NCBI GenBank assembly: GCA_965214205.1
Contig: OZ243941.1
Location: 1,054,001 to 1,118,000 of the forward strand
Length of the DNA: 64,000 nucleotides
Direction: 5' to 3'
Origin: G963663315 sp965214205
Lineage (GTDB): Bacteria; Pseudomonadota; Gammaproteobacteria; Arenicellales; Poriferihabitantaceae
The notes beneath the pieces are model-generated. The model had not been told where the DNA came from, did not search any database, and was given only the letters and a program-made list of their open reading frames with translations. The position numbers were made by a program, and so were the translations under genes. Positions 41,607 to 50,052 of the stretch are shown piece after piece (within the stretch, counting starts at the first letter, position 1; every line of letters begins with the position of its first letter).

Positions 41607-42701
41607 TCATTGCCGTTGAGATTTCCTGAACGTCTTCTGGGCCGGTCCGAACCGGCTTGCATACAGACAGTAGATTGGAATGATTTGCGCCATCATATCG
41701 CGTTTGGCCTGATTGAGCGGGGTGATGCGGCGGGCCGGTTGCCCTGCCCATAACCAGCCGCTTTCCAATAATTGGCCGGGCTCGGTTTGAGCGCCCGCCG
41801 CCAGCAGTACATCGCTTTCTACTACGGTATCACGGGCTACCACGGCGCTGATCCCGATCAGGGAGTGATCGCCAATCGTGCAATCGGTCAGCGATACATT
41901 GTGACCAATGGTTACGTGTTCACCGATCACGACATCCCGTTCGCCGCAAACAATGATGGTATTGTCCTGGATGTTGGTTCTTGTCCCGACAACGATTTTG
42001 TGGTTGCCCGCGTCCAGGCGGCAGCCATACCAGATACTGACATCGGCTTCGGCGCAGATCATCCCTGAGAGTTCCGCTGTGCATCCGATAAAGAGTTCGC
42101 CTGCAATGGATGCGCCGGCGCCGGAAGAGCCAGTGTCGGCTGCGGAGGATCCTTGCCGTTCTGTCCCGGATTGACCGGCCGCGAACGGGGCTGAACGGAT
42201 ACGGGCGTGTTCGCGGTCCAGTTCACCGGACGCCAGCGCCCGGACCGGCTTGGCCGGACACCCGGAATACAGCCATCCACCGGCAAGTGTGGAGCGCGGA
42301 TAGACCACTGACGCGGGAGCCAGAACCGTGCCGGGTTCCACCACCGAGCCGTCGAGTACTGTCGTCCCATGCCCGATTATGCACTGGCCGCCAATCTCGC
42401 AGGCATGGATCACCGCGTTTTCACCGGCGCTGACGTCATGACCAATGACTGCCGGATAAATGTCGTCAACAATGTGAACGGTACCGCGCGGGCCGAGATG
42501 AAAATTGCGTCCGATCCGAATGTAATGGCCATCGGCGCGAATTACGGAGTGGTCGCCAAGCCATGCGTCCTCGCCCAGAGTCACCTGTCCGAGTACCGCG
42601 GCGCGCTCGCCGGTATACACCGGCTCCGCGACCAGATTCGGCCAGTGTTGATCGTATGGCAGAATCACCGGAGATCTGTTTTCGCTTGATTGTGCACTCA
42701 A
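41607..42701 (-). CDS. Tandem gamma-carbonic-anhydrase-like hexapeptide protein
   Basis: A 364-residue protein containing two complete gamma-CA/PaaY/YrdA-like left-handed beta-helix domains (about 25-165 and 200-345) joined by an Ala/Ser/Gly linker. By alignment to YrdA/Cam, the three zinc histidines (H81, H117, H122 in Cam) are split: the N-half keeps H81 (RGTVHIV) and H122 (VIHAC) but has Glu for H117 (SAGEN); the C-half keeps H117 (TIGHNV) but has Val and Thr at the other two. Since gamma-CA sites form between neighbouring subunits, N-C domain contacts could rebuild a full site. Single-domain forms are the norm. Activity (carbonic anhydrase, acyltransferase or neither) is unknown. Confidence 0.8.
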   Translation of the reverse strand: MSAQSSENRSPVILPYDQHWPNLVAEPVYTGERAAVLGQVTLGEDAWLGDHSVIRADGHYIRIGRNFHLGPRGTVHIVDDIYPAVIGHDVSAGENAVIHACEIGGQCIIGHGTTVLDGSVVEPGTVLAPASVVYPRSTLAGGWLYSGCPAKPVRALASGELDREHARIRSAPFAAGQSGTERQGSSAADTGSSGAGASIAGELFIGCTAELSGMICAEADVSIWYGCRLDAGNHKIVVGTRTNIQDNTIIVCGERDVVIGEHVTIGHNVSLTDCTIGDHSLIGISAVVARDTVVESDVLLAAGAQTEPGQLLESGWLWAGQPARRITPLNQAKRDMMAQIIPIYCLYASRFGPAQKTFRKSQRQ

Positions 42702-42862
42702 TGTATGGCCGTTCGGGATCGTGTTTACACAGATTATATAATATCTCCCTCAACATAAAATCCCCGGTGATTATGTTACTATCATGCCCATGTTTGAAAC
42801 CGGTTACATGGTTCAGGTCCTGCCTTGTCGGCAGCAAAGTTTGATGTCGGGAAGGATTATTC

Positions 42863-43597
42863 ATGGCGGGGCATAGCAAGTGGGCCAATATCAAGTTCCG
42901 GAAAGCGGCCCAGGACGCCAGACGCGGCAAGATATTCACTAAACTGATCAAGGAGATCACGGTTTCGGCCCGGCTGGGTGGCGGTGACCCGGACGCCAAT
43001 CCGAGATTACGGGCAGCCATTGACAAGGCGCTGGCCGGCAATATGACCAGGGATACGATCAACCGCGCGGTAAAACGCGGGTCCGGCGCCCTGGCCGGTG
43101 AGGATATCGTCGAGATTCGTTATGAGGGTTATGGCCCCGGAGGGGTGGCGGTTCTGGTGGAGTGCGCTACGGACAATAAGAACAGGACTGTCAGTGAAGT
43201 GCGTCACGCCTTTACCAAACATGGCGGGAATCTGGGGACGGATGGGTCGGTAGCCTGGCTTTTCAACGAAATCGGATCCATCGTTTTTTCCAATGGCGAA
43301 GACGAAGAGGAAGTCATGAATGCGGCCCTGGAGGCGGGCGCGGAAGATATCGAGAGCGAAGACGGAATCATTGAGGTGGTGACGCCTCCGGAGAATTTTC
43401 ATGAAGTCCAGCAGGCGATGAAGGCGGCGGGGCTTAAGGCGGAAATGTCTGAATTGATCCAGCGGCCCTCGGTGGAAGTCCCGGTAGAGCGGGAGGATGT
43501 CGAGAAGGTGATGAAGTTGATCAATGCCCTGGAGGATCTGGACGATGTCCAGGATGTTTTTACCAACGCCAGTTTCGACGGCCAAGAGGTGGAGTGA
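42863..43597 (+). CDS. yebC: YebC/PmpR family protein (TACO1-like)
   Basis: A 244-residue protein with the hallmark start MAGHSKWANIKFRKAAQDARRGKIFTK, the RAAIDKALAGNMTRDTINRAVKRG segment, YEGYGPGGVAVLVECATDNKNRT and PxxxxxV C-terminal motifs. The family was first described as DNA-binding regulators (PmpR) and is now linked to easing translation of proline-rich stretches, so both roles have been proposed. It overlaps ruvC at TGATG, the usual yebC-ruvC-ruvA-ruvB order. Confidence 0.95.
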   Translation: MAGHSKWANIKFRKAAQDARRGKIFTKLIKEITVSARLGGGDPDANPRLRAAIDKALAGNMTRDTINRAVKRGSGALAGEDIVEIRYEGYGPGGVAVLVECATDNKNRTVSEVRHAFTKHGGNLGTDGSVAWLFNEIGSIVFSNGEDEEEVMNAALEAGAEDIESEDGIIEVVTPPENFHEVQQAMKAAGLKAEMSELIQRPSVEVPVEREDVEKVMKLINALEDLDDVQDVFTNASFDGQEVE

Positions 43598-44088
43598 TGC
43601 GGGTGCTGGGAATCGATCCGGGTTCCCGAAATACAGGACTTGGCGTTGTTGAATCGGTCCATGGTGAGCTTCGCCCTGTCGCGGGTCGATGTATCCGCAT
43701 GGGCAGCGAGCCGCTTCCAGATCGATTGGGCCGGATTTATCTGGGGGTGCAGGATATGATTACGCAATATGAGCCTGATCTGGTTGCGGTGGAACAGGTG
43801 TTTGTCGCCAATAACGCCAAATCCGCCCTGATTCTGGGGCAGGCCAGGGGCAGCGCCGTCTGCTCCGCGGTGAACGCGGGTCGGACCGTAGTCGAGTACA
43901 GCGCGCTGCAGATCAAACGCGCTCTGGTCGGTTCCGGCAACGCGAAGAAAGAGCAGGTGCAGTATATGGTGCGGGTATTGCTCGGCCTGACGCGAACGCC
44001 TGGCGCGGATGAGGCGGATGCCCTGGCTTGCGCCATCTGCCATATCCATACGGTCCGGACCCAGGACCAACTGCGCGCGGCATCATGA
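43597..44088 (+). CDS. ruvC: Holliday junction endonuclease RuvC
   Basis: A 163-residue nuclease: MRVLGIDPGSRNTGLGVVE with the first catalytic Asp (D7), VAVEQVF with the Glu, and the C-terminal DEADALACAICH with the remaining acidic residues. It cleaves Holliday junctions after branch migration by RuvAB. ATG 43597 was chosen over GTG 43594, which adds one residue. It overlaps yebC by one base. Confidence 0.96.
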   Translation: MRVLGIDPGSRNTGLGVVESVHGELRPVAGRCIRMGSEPLPDRLGRIYLGVQDMITQYEPDLVAVEQVFVANNAKSALILGQARGSAVCSAVNAGRTVVEYSALQIKRALVGSGNAKKEQVQYMVRVLLGLTRTPGADEADALACAICHIHTVRTQDQLRAAS

Positions 44089-44116
44089 ACGGATTGAGTT
44101 CGGTACTGGCTGTCCT

Positions 44117-44725
44117 GTGATTGGATACCTGAAAGGACAGTTGTTGCAAAAACAACCGCCGTTCCTGTTGCTGGACGTCAACGGCGTCGGCTACGAGGTC
44201 GAGGCGCCCATGTCGACCATTTATGATTTGCCGAATGAGACCGGAGCCGCCGAAGTGGCGTTGTACATCCATCTGGTGGTTCGCGAGGACGCGCAGCTTC
44301 TGTATGGTTTTTCAGACCGGAACCAGCGGCAGTTATTCCGCAGCCTGCTGAAAATCAGCGGCGTGGGTCCGCGGGTGGCGCTGGCGATCCTGTCTACGTT
44401 GACGACCAGTGAATTTGTCGCCTGTATCGAGCGTGAAGATGCGCTAACGCTGATCCGGGTACCGGGGATTGGCAAGAAGACCGCAGAGAGAATCATCATC
44501 GACATGCGTGATCGCATTGATTCGTTGGGGGTCGCGGATCTGTCTGTCGGGGCGCCCGGCAAGCTGGCTGATCGGGACAATCCGGTAGAGGACGCCATTG
44601 GCGCCCTGCTCGCGCTGGGTTACAAACCCGCAGAGGCCAGCCGCGCCGTTCAGTCGGTCCGTTCGGTGAGTGAGAAACGAGATGAACTGATCCGCAACGC
44701 GTTACAGTATTTGACAAAAAGATGA
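44117..44725 (+). CDS. ruvA: Holliday junction branch-migration protein RuvA
   Basis: A 202-residue protein from GTG 44117 (VIGYLKGQLL). It has an OB-fold N-terminal domain, a central tandem helix-hairpin-helix region (ISGVGPRVALAIL and VPGIGKKTAERII) and a C-terminal three-helix domain (ALLALGYKPAEASRAV) that contacts RuvB. It binds four-way junctions. Overlaps ruvB by 4 bases. Confidence 0.96.
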   Translation: MIGYLKGQLLQKQPPFLLLDVNGVGYEVEAPMSTIYDLPNETGAAEVALYIHLVVREDAQLLYGFSDRNQRQLFRSLLKISGVGPRVALAILSTLTTSEFVACIEREDALTLIRVPGIGKKTAERIIIDMRDRIDSLGVADLSVGAPGKLADRDNPVEDAIGALLALGYKPAEASRAVQSVRSVSEKRDELIRNALQYLTKR

Positions 44726-45798
44726 CTGAAAACAATCCCTTGTTAGCCCGGGGCAAACATCATGATTCCGACCGGGAAAGAATGCTTGAACGCAGCCTGC
44801 GCCCATCCGGACTGGAAGAGTTTATCGGGCAGACCAGCGCCAAGGCGCAACTGGAGATATTTATCCAGGCGGCGAAGTACCGTGGGGAGGTTCTGGATCA
44901 TGTTCTGGTGTTCGGTCCGCCCGGTCTGGGGAAGACCACCCTGGCGCATATTCTGGCCACGGAGATGGGCGCTGATCTGCGTCAGACATCCGGGCCGGTA
45001 CTGGAAAAGGCGGGTGACCTGGCGGCGATACTGACCAATCTTCAAGCCGGAGACGTGCTGTTCATTGATGAAATTCATCGCTTGAATCCGGCGATTGAAG
45101 AGATACTGTATCCTGCGCTGGAAGATTATCATCTCGATATCATGATCGGCGAAGGCCCCGCCGCGAGGTCAATCAAATTGAACCTGCCTCCCTTTACCCT
45201 GGTCGGCGCAACCACCCGGGCGGGATTGTTGACATCGCCATTGCGCGACCGGTTCGGCATCGTCCAGCGGTTGCATTTTTATACCACGGAAGAACTGGCC
45301 CGGATTGTTGAGCGGTCCGCCGGACTGCTTGCAGTGGAGTATGAGCCGGACGGCGTAAAGGCGATTGCGATGCGCTCTCGCGGTACGCCGCGAATAGCGA
45401 ACCGGTTGTTGCGACGGGTTCGGGATTATGCCCAGGTCAAGGGGGATGGCAATCTGACCGGGGATATCGCCAATGCCGCGCTGGATATGATAGAAGTGGA
45501 TCGGTCGGGACTGGATTTGCTGGACCGCAATCTACTGCTGGCGATCATACAGAAATTTGACGGCGGGCCGGTGGGAATAGACAGTATTTCGGCGGCGGTC
45601 GGAGAGGAGCGCGGCACCATCGAAGACGTGGTGGAGCCTTACCTGATTCAGCAGGGATATCTGATGCGAACCCCTCGTGGGCGTGTGGCGACCAGAAACG
45701 CCTGGCGTCATCTGGGCCTGAAAATGCCGAAGGACGCGACCGGCGGTCAACAGGATTTGTTTCCGGATACAGACCGTTCAGACCCGGTTCATAAGTGA
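44722..45798 (+). CDS. ruvB: Holliday junction branch-migration ATPase RuvB
   Basis: A 358-residue AAA+ motor. Walker A is FGPPGLGKTTL, Walker B LFIDEIHRLN, sensor 1 VGATTRAG and the arginine finger in RDRFG; a winged-helix domain ends the protein (RTPRGRVATRNAW). It drives branch migration with RuvA. The C-terminal extension of about 20 residues is polar. Confidence 0.97.
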   Translation: MTENNPLLARGKHHDSDRERMLERSLRPSGLEEFIGQTSAKAQLEIFIQAAKYRGEVLDHVLVFGPPGLGKTTLAHILATEMGADLRQTSGPVLEKAGDLAAILTNLQAGDVLFIDEIHRLNPAIEEILYPALEDYHLDIMIGEGPAARSIKLNLPPFTLVGATTRAGLLTSPLRDRFGIVQRLHFYTTEELARIVERSAGLLAVEYEPDGVKAIAMRSRGTPRIANRLLRRVRDYAQVKGDGNLTGDIANAALDMIEVDRSGLDLLDRNLLLAIIQKFDGGPVGIDSISAAVGEERGTIEDVVEPYLIQQGYLMRTPRGRVATRNAWRHLGLKMPKDATGGQQDLFPDTDRSDPVHK

Positions 45799-45832
45799 AA
45801 GTATACTATAACCCTTTTTTGATGTGTTCAAT

Positions 45833-46534
45833 ATGACCATAGAAAGCGTCGCAGGAGCCGAAAACTCTATCCTGTTCCTTATTCTGAATGCCAGTTGGCC
45901 GGTACAGATGGTGATGCTGTTACTCCTTGGCGCTTCCGTGGTTTCATGGTACATGATCGAGCGCAAGCGGATTTCCTTCAAACGCTGGAATAAGGTAGCA
46001 GACGAGTTTGAAGACCAGTTCTGGTCCTGGGGAGAGATGAAGGCGATCTACCAGTACTGGAACGGACAGCGCGAAGCCGAGGGCATAGCGACTATTTTTC
46101 TGGCCGGGTTTCGCGAATTTAACCGACTGGCTAAAAAGCAGAATGTTGATCGATCCGATATGGTGGAGGGTGTGCACCGCTCGATGCGGGTGGCGCTCAG
46201 TCGGGAGATGGGCAGCATTGAACAGCATTTGCCTTTTCTGGCGACCGTGGGTTCGATCAGCCCTTATGTGGGCTTGTTCGGTACTGTGTGGGGGATCATG
46301 CATTCATTTCAGGCCTTGAGTGGAATGCAGCAGGTTACGATCGCCACAGTGGCGCCGGGTATAGCCGAGGCGCTGCTCGCTACAGCTATGGGGTTGTTTG
46401 CGGCGATTCCAGCGGTGATTGCCTATAACAAGTTCGCCAATACCGCGGAAAGACTCAGCAGTCGTTACGAAGTGTTCATTGAGGAATTCCTGAGTATTGT
46501 CAACCGTCAGGACATCGGGGGAAGGTCGCAATGA
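45833..46534 (+). CDS. tolQ: Tol-Pal system protein TolQ
   Basis: A 233-residue inner-membrane protein with three membrane helices (about 20-42, 135-160 and 170-195), homologous to MotA/ExbB: SPYVGLFGTVWGIM and ATAMGLFAAIPAVIAYN are the channel-forming segments. TolQR uses the proton-motive force to energise TolA during outer-membrane constriction. ATG 45833 was chosen over GTG 45824. The Tol thioesterase gene ybgC, usually first in this operon, is missing here; ruvB precedes it by 34 bases. Overlaps tolR by 4 bases. Confidence 0.93.
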   Translation: MTIESVAGAENSILFLILNASWPVQMVMLLLLGASVVSWYMIERKRISFKRWNKVADEFEDQFWSWGEMKAIYQYWNGQREAEGIATIFLAGFREFNRLAKKQNVDRSDMVEGVHRSMRVALSREMGSIEQHLPFLATVGSISPYVGLFGTVWGIMHSFQALSGMQQVTIATVAPGIAEALLATAMGLFAAIPAVIAYNKFANTAERLSSRYEVFIEEFLSIVNRQDIGGRSQ

Positions 46535-46956
46535 GTTACCGGAGTCAGCGCCGCAAAAAACGCATGATCGCCGAAATCAATGTGGTGCCTTATATTGATG
46601 TGATGCTGGTGCTGCTGATCGTTTTCATGGTGACTGCGCCGCTGTTGAGCACCGGAGTCAGTGTTGATCTGCCTAAAGCCGCAGCCAAGCCCATGGGGAA
46701 CGAACAGGAAGAACCCTTTGTCGTTACGGTTGACGCGGATGGCAACTATTATCTCAACGAGAACGAACAGAAAATCGCGTCGGAACGTGAAATTGAACTG
46801 AAAGCCAGGGCGGTACTGATACGAAACCCGGAACTGCCTTTCGTGATCAGGGGGGATGGCGCGGCAGAGTATACCTCTGTGGTGCAAGCTATGACGCTAT
46901 TGCAAAAAGCGGGTGTTGAGTCAGTGGGCCTGGTTACCGATCCGCCTGAATTCTGA
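46531..46956 (+). CDS. tolR: Tol-Pal system protein TolR
   Basis: A 141-residue ExbD/TolR protein: short cytoplasmic N-terminus, one membrane helix starting INVVPYIDVMLVLLIVFMV with the essential membrane Asp in YIDVML, and a periplasmic domain ending in the amphipathic TolR tail. It partners TolQ to gate proton flow. Downstream tolA is 31 bases away. Confidence 0.95.
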   Translation: MSYRSQRRKKRMIAEINVVPYIDVMLVLLIVFMVTAPLLSTGVSVDLPKAAAKPMGNEQEEPFVVTVDADGNYYLNENEQKIASEREIELKARAVLIRNPELPFVIRGDGAAEYTSVVQAMTLLQKAGVESVGLVTDPPEF

Positions 46957-46987
46957 GCGGAGCCGGTTCACGATTGCAGACAACTGA

Positions 46988-48130
46988 ATGAAACAAGATT
47001 TTCGGCGAATTTGGTACACTGTACGAGCGGCGCTGTTTTCCACTACGATACACGGCGTTCTGGTCGCGGCGCTGATCGCCGGGTTTTTCTGGCCGCAGTC
47101 GGATACCGAACTGGAACGCGGAGTCGCGGAACCGATCCAGGCGAAAGCCATTTCGAATCAGGAAATAATCGAACAGGTGGAGGCCCAGAAAAAGAGGCTC
47201 TCGGAAAGGACAAAGCTGGCGGAGGACCTGGAGAAACTCAGGGTACAGCAGGAGCGGGAAAAGCAGAGGCTTGAAACGCTGGAGGCCAATCGTGTAAAGG
47301 AGGAGGCGGAACAAAAAAGACGGGAGGAACAGAAACGCCTGGAGGAAGAGAAGCGGCAACAGGAGGAACAGAAACGGTTCGAGGAAGAAGAGAAGCGGCA
47401 GGCGGAGCAGGAGCGGCAGGAAGAAGAAAAGCGGCAGGAGGAAGAAAAGCGGCAACTGGAAGAGCAGAAGCGGCTGGAGGAAGAAAAAAGGAAACTGGAG
47501 GAACAAAAGCGGCTGGAGGAGCAGAAACGACAGGAAGAAGAAAAGCGACAACTGGAAGAGCAGAAGCGATTGGAGGAGGAGAAGCGGAAACGAGAGGAGG
47601 AACAGAAGCGGTTAGAGGAAGAGAAGCGGAAGCAGGCAGAACAGAAGCGGTTGGAGGAAGAGAAGCGGAAACGAGAGGAGGAACAGAAGCGGTTAGAGGA
47701 AGAGAAGCGGAAGCAGGCAGAACAGAAGCGGTTGGAGGAAGAAAAGAGAAAGCGGGCAGAACAGAAACGGTTGGAGGAAGAGAAGCGGAAACGAGAGGAG
47801 GAACAGAAGCGACTGGAAACAGAGAGGAGGGAGCGTATTCAGAAGGAGGCGGCTACTGCATTGCAAGCTTTAATTAACGAGATTGCGTCTGCGGTGGAAG
47901 ACAAGTGGCGGGTAACCGGGAATCCGGGGCCAGGGGCGTTGATTCAGGTAAAAGTAAGCAGAAATGGTGAAGTTCAATCGGCAAATGTGATAAAAACCAG
48001 TGGGGATCGTTCTTTTGATGAATCTGCCGAATTGGCTATCAAGAAGGCGTCGCCCTTACCGTTTCCGAAAGATCCAAGGTATTATGAATATATTTCCGAA
48101 TTTAATTTTTTATTCAAACCGGACGGCTGA
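46988..48130 (+). CDS. tolA: Tol-Pal system protein TolA
   Basis: A 380-residue trans-periplasmic protein: N-terminal membrane helix (about 12-35), a very long charged helix (about 55-285) made almost only of Glu, Lys, Arg, Gln and Leu, and a C-terminal domain III (about 290-380) with VKVSRNGEVQSANVIKTSGDRSFDESA. The helix spans the periplasm and domain III reaches Pal and TolB. The gene has two exact 81-base tandem repeats. Its length and middle domain vary much among bacteria, so the coiled region is not diagnostic. Confidence 0.92.
   Translation: MKQDFRRIWYTVRAALFSTTIHGVLVAALIAGFFWPQSDTELERGVAEPIQAKAISNQEIIEQVEAQKKRLSERTKLAEDLEKLRVQQEREKQRLETLEANRVKEEAEQKRREEQKRLEEEKRQQEEQKRFEEEEKRQAEQERQEEEKRQEEEKRQLEEQKRLEEEKRKLEEQKRLEEQKRQEEEKRQLEEQKRLEEEKRKREEEQKRLEEEKRKQAEQKRLEEEKRKREEEQKRLEEEKRKQAEQKRLEEEKRKRAEQKRLEEEKRKREEEQKRLETERRERIQKEAATALQALINEIASAVEDKWRVTGNPGPGALIQVKVSRNGEVQSANVIKTSGDRSFDESAELAIKKASPLPFPKDPRYYEYISEFNFLFKPDG
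47581..47742 (+). repeat. Exact 81-base tandem duplication inside tolA
   Basis: Two identical 81-base units, 47581-47661 and 47662-47742, each encoding 27 residues of the periplasmic helix; a diverged partial third copy follows from 47743. The lack of differences implies recent duplication or gene conversion, and such repeats can change copy number without breaking the frame. Confidence 0.9.
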
Positions 48131-48137
48131 CAGCGCC

Positions 48138-49466
48138 ATGAAATCCTTGAAGAAATCCGTAATTTCAAGTTTTGCGCTCGCATTGGTGATGATCGGGTTT
48201 TCGATGCCTGCGGCAGCGGCGTTCACCATTGAGATCACTTCCGGCACCACGGCCAGGATCCCGATTGCCATCGTGCCTTTTTCCGTGGTGGGTGAGTTCC
48301 CCGGTGAACAACAGCCCGCGGATATTATCGAATCGGACCTCGGATTAAGCGGGCGGTTTGAACTGATACCGCGCGCCAGTTTCCTGAGTGAGCCGGATGA
48401 TCTGGAGTCAATCAGTTTCAAGGACTGGCGCCTGATTAAATCCGAAGCGATTGTAGTCGGCAAAGTGATTCACCTTGGCAATGATCAATATGAAGTTCGC
48501 TTCCGATTGGTTGATGTGTTTCGGGAAGCCCAGTTGGTGGGCCGCAAATTCAATGCCGGCGCCAAACACATACGCAAGCTCAGCCATCAGATCAGCGATA
48601 TCATTTATGAGACACTGACCGGACAGGTGGGAGCTTTCGATACCCAGGTCGCATTTGTCACGGTACAGGAGACGGACAGTGATCGACAGTATCATCTGCA
48701 GGTGTCAGATTCCGATGGATGGAATGCGAAGACAGTCCTTGAATCAAGGCATCCCGTTTTATCCCCATCCTGGTCGCCTGACGGCGACCGTCTCGCCTAT
48801 GTGTCATTCGAGGCCGGGCATTCGATGATCTTTGTTCAGGATCTTCGCACCGGAAAACGTAACCGGTTAGCGACATACAAAGGTCTGAACAGCGCTCCGT
48901 CCTGGTCGCCGGATGGCGGCCTGTTGGCGCTGACGCTTTCCAAAGATGGAAATTCAGAGATCTATATTTATGATTTTGCGGATGAAAGTCTGCGCAGGCT
49001 GACCCGGAATGTTGCCATTGACACCGAGCCGTCCTGGTCGCCTGACGGAAAGTCGATCATTTTTACCTCCGGACGCTCCGGCGGACCCCAGATCTATCAA
49101 GCGCCGATAACCGGAGGCAAGGCCACAAGATTGACTTTCCAGGGGAACTATAACGCCAATGCGTCTTATTCGCCGGACGGAAAATCCATCGTTATGATTA
49201 CGAATCAGGGCAATGGTTACCGGGTCGGGATATACTCCACTGAAACCCGGACGATTCGGGAGCTGACCGATACCGATTCTGATGAATCCCCGTCATTCGC
49301 GCCTAACGGGGGCATGATAATATATGCGACCAAACAAAAAAATGGTAAAAGTGTTCTGGCCACTGTTTCTGTGGGCGCCAATGGTCAGGTACAACGAGTT
49401 CTCAAGCATCAGGGCGGCTCATCGGTACAAGAGCCAACCTGGTCTCCGTTCACCCGCAAACTGTAG
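48138..49466 (+). CDS. tolB: Tol-Pal system beta-propeller protein TolB
   Basis: A 442-residue periplasmic protein from the ATG at 48138; signal peptide ends near AAAA (about residue 27). N-terminal alpha/beta domain (about 28-160) precedes a six-bladed WD40-like propeller with repeated SWSPDG/FSPDG-type motifs (LSPSWSPDGDRLAY, SWSPDGGLLAL, PSWSPDGKSII, SYSPDGKSIV). It binds Pal and TolA to drive outer-membrane constriction. The start is close behind tolA; the longer in-frame extension overlaps the tolA coding end and was rejected. Confidence 0.96.
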   Translation: MKSLKKSVISSFALALVMIGFSMPAAAAFTIEITSGTTARIPIAIVPFSVVGEFPGEQQPADIIESDLGLSGRFELIPRASFLSEPDDLESISFKDWRLIKSEAIVVGKVIHLGNDQYEVRFRLVDVFREAQLVGRKFNAGAKHIRKLSHQISDIIYETLTGQVGAFDTQVAFVTVQETDSDRQYHLQVSDSDGWNAKTVLESRHPVLSPSWSPDGDRLAYVSFEAGHSMIFVQDLRTGKRNRLATYKGLNSAPSWSPDGGLLALTLSKDGNSEIYIYDFADESLRRLTRNVAIDTEPSWSPDGKSIIFTSGRSGGPQIYQAPITGGKATRLTFQGNYNANASYSPDGKSIVMITNQGNGYRVGIYSTETRTIRELTDTDSDESPSFAPNGGMIIYATKQKNGKSVLATVSVGANGQVQRVLKHQGGSSVQEPTWSPFTRKL

Positions 49467-49478
49467 AGGAAATAAATT

Positions 49479-50021
49479 ATGCGTAACCTGCCAGTTGTTA
49501 TAACCATTTTTATGATCACTGTCACTCTGTCGGCGTGTGGTGGACGCCAAGTTGCTGTGGAGGATGACGTAATCGCAGAACCTGCTGTGGTTGTTTCCAC
49601 CGGGGAATCATCCGGTCTGGATAGTGATGGCTCACTGTCCGGTTCGGGCCTCGATGATGGCTCCGGAGAAGGGAGCGCAGACTTTGATCTGTTGAATCAG
49701 AGAGTCATTTATTTCGAATACGACAGCAGTAGTCTGAGTGAGGAATCCAGGGCCGTAATCGAGGCGCATTCCCAATATCTGAGCAGCGTCCCCGGGACAT
49801 TGGTTATTCTCGAAGGTCATGCGGATGAGCGGGGTACTCGCGAGTATAACCTGTCGTTGGGGGAAGACCGCGCCCAATCTGTGGCGGCGTTGATGCGGGG
49901 ATACAATGTAAGTGGGGATGATATCCAGACTATATCCTACGGTGAGGAAAGACCGGTGTCTCTGGGTAGCGATGAAAGCTCCTGGAGCTTGAATCGCCGC
50001 GTTGAAATTCTCTATCAGTAA
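49479..50021 (+). CDS. pal: Peptidoglycan-associated lipoprotein Pal
   Basis: A 180-residue outer-membrane lipoprotein with lipobox LSAC (about residues 17-20), a Gly/Ser-rich linker and an OmpA-like domain (about 72-180): VIYFEYDSSSLSEESR, LVILEGHADERGTREYN (peptidoglycan contact with Asp and Arg) and GEERP. It anchors the outer membrane to peptidoglycan and is the Tol target. Standard position between tolB and cpoB. Confidence 0.97.
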   Translation: MRNLPVVITIFMITVTLSACGGRQVAVEDDVIAEPAVVVSTGESSGLDSDGSLSGSGLDDGSGEGSADFDLLNQRVIYFEYDSSSLSEESRAVIEAHSQYLSSVPGTLVILEGHADERGTREYNLSLGEDRAQSVAALMRGYNVSGDDIQTISYGEERPVSLGSDESSWSLNRRVEILYQ

Positions 50022-50052
50022 AGTATGGTAAATGAGTTAATCGGAACCTGAA

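Noticed and set aside
47330..47830. Repeated units in tolA as a CRISPR-like array
   Set aside because: The repeats are in frame, contiguous and encode the TolA periplasmic helix; there are no spacers.
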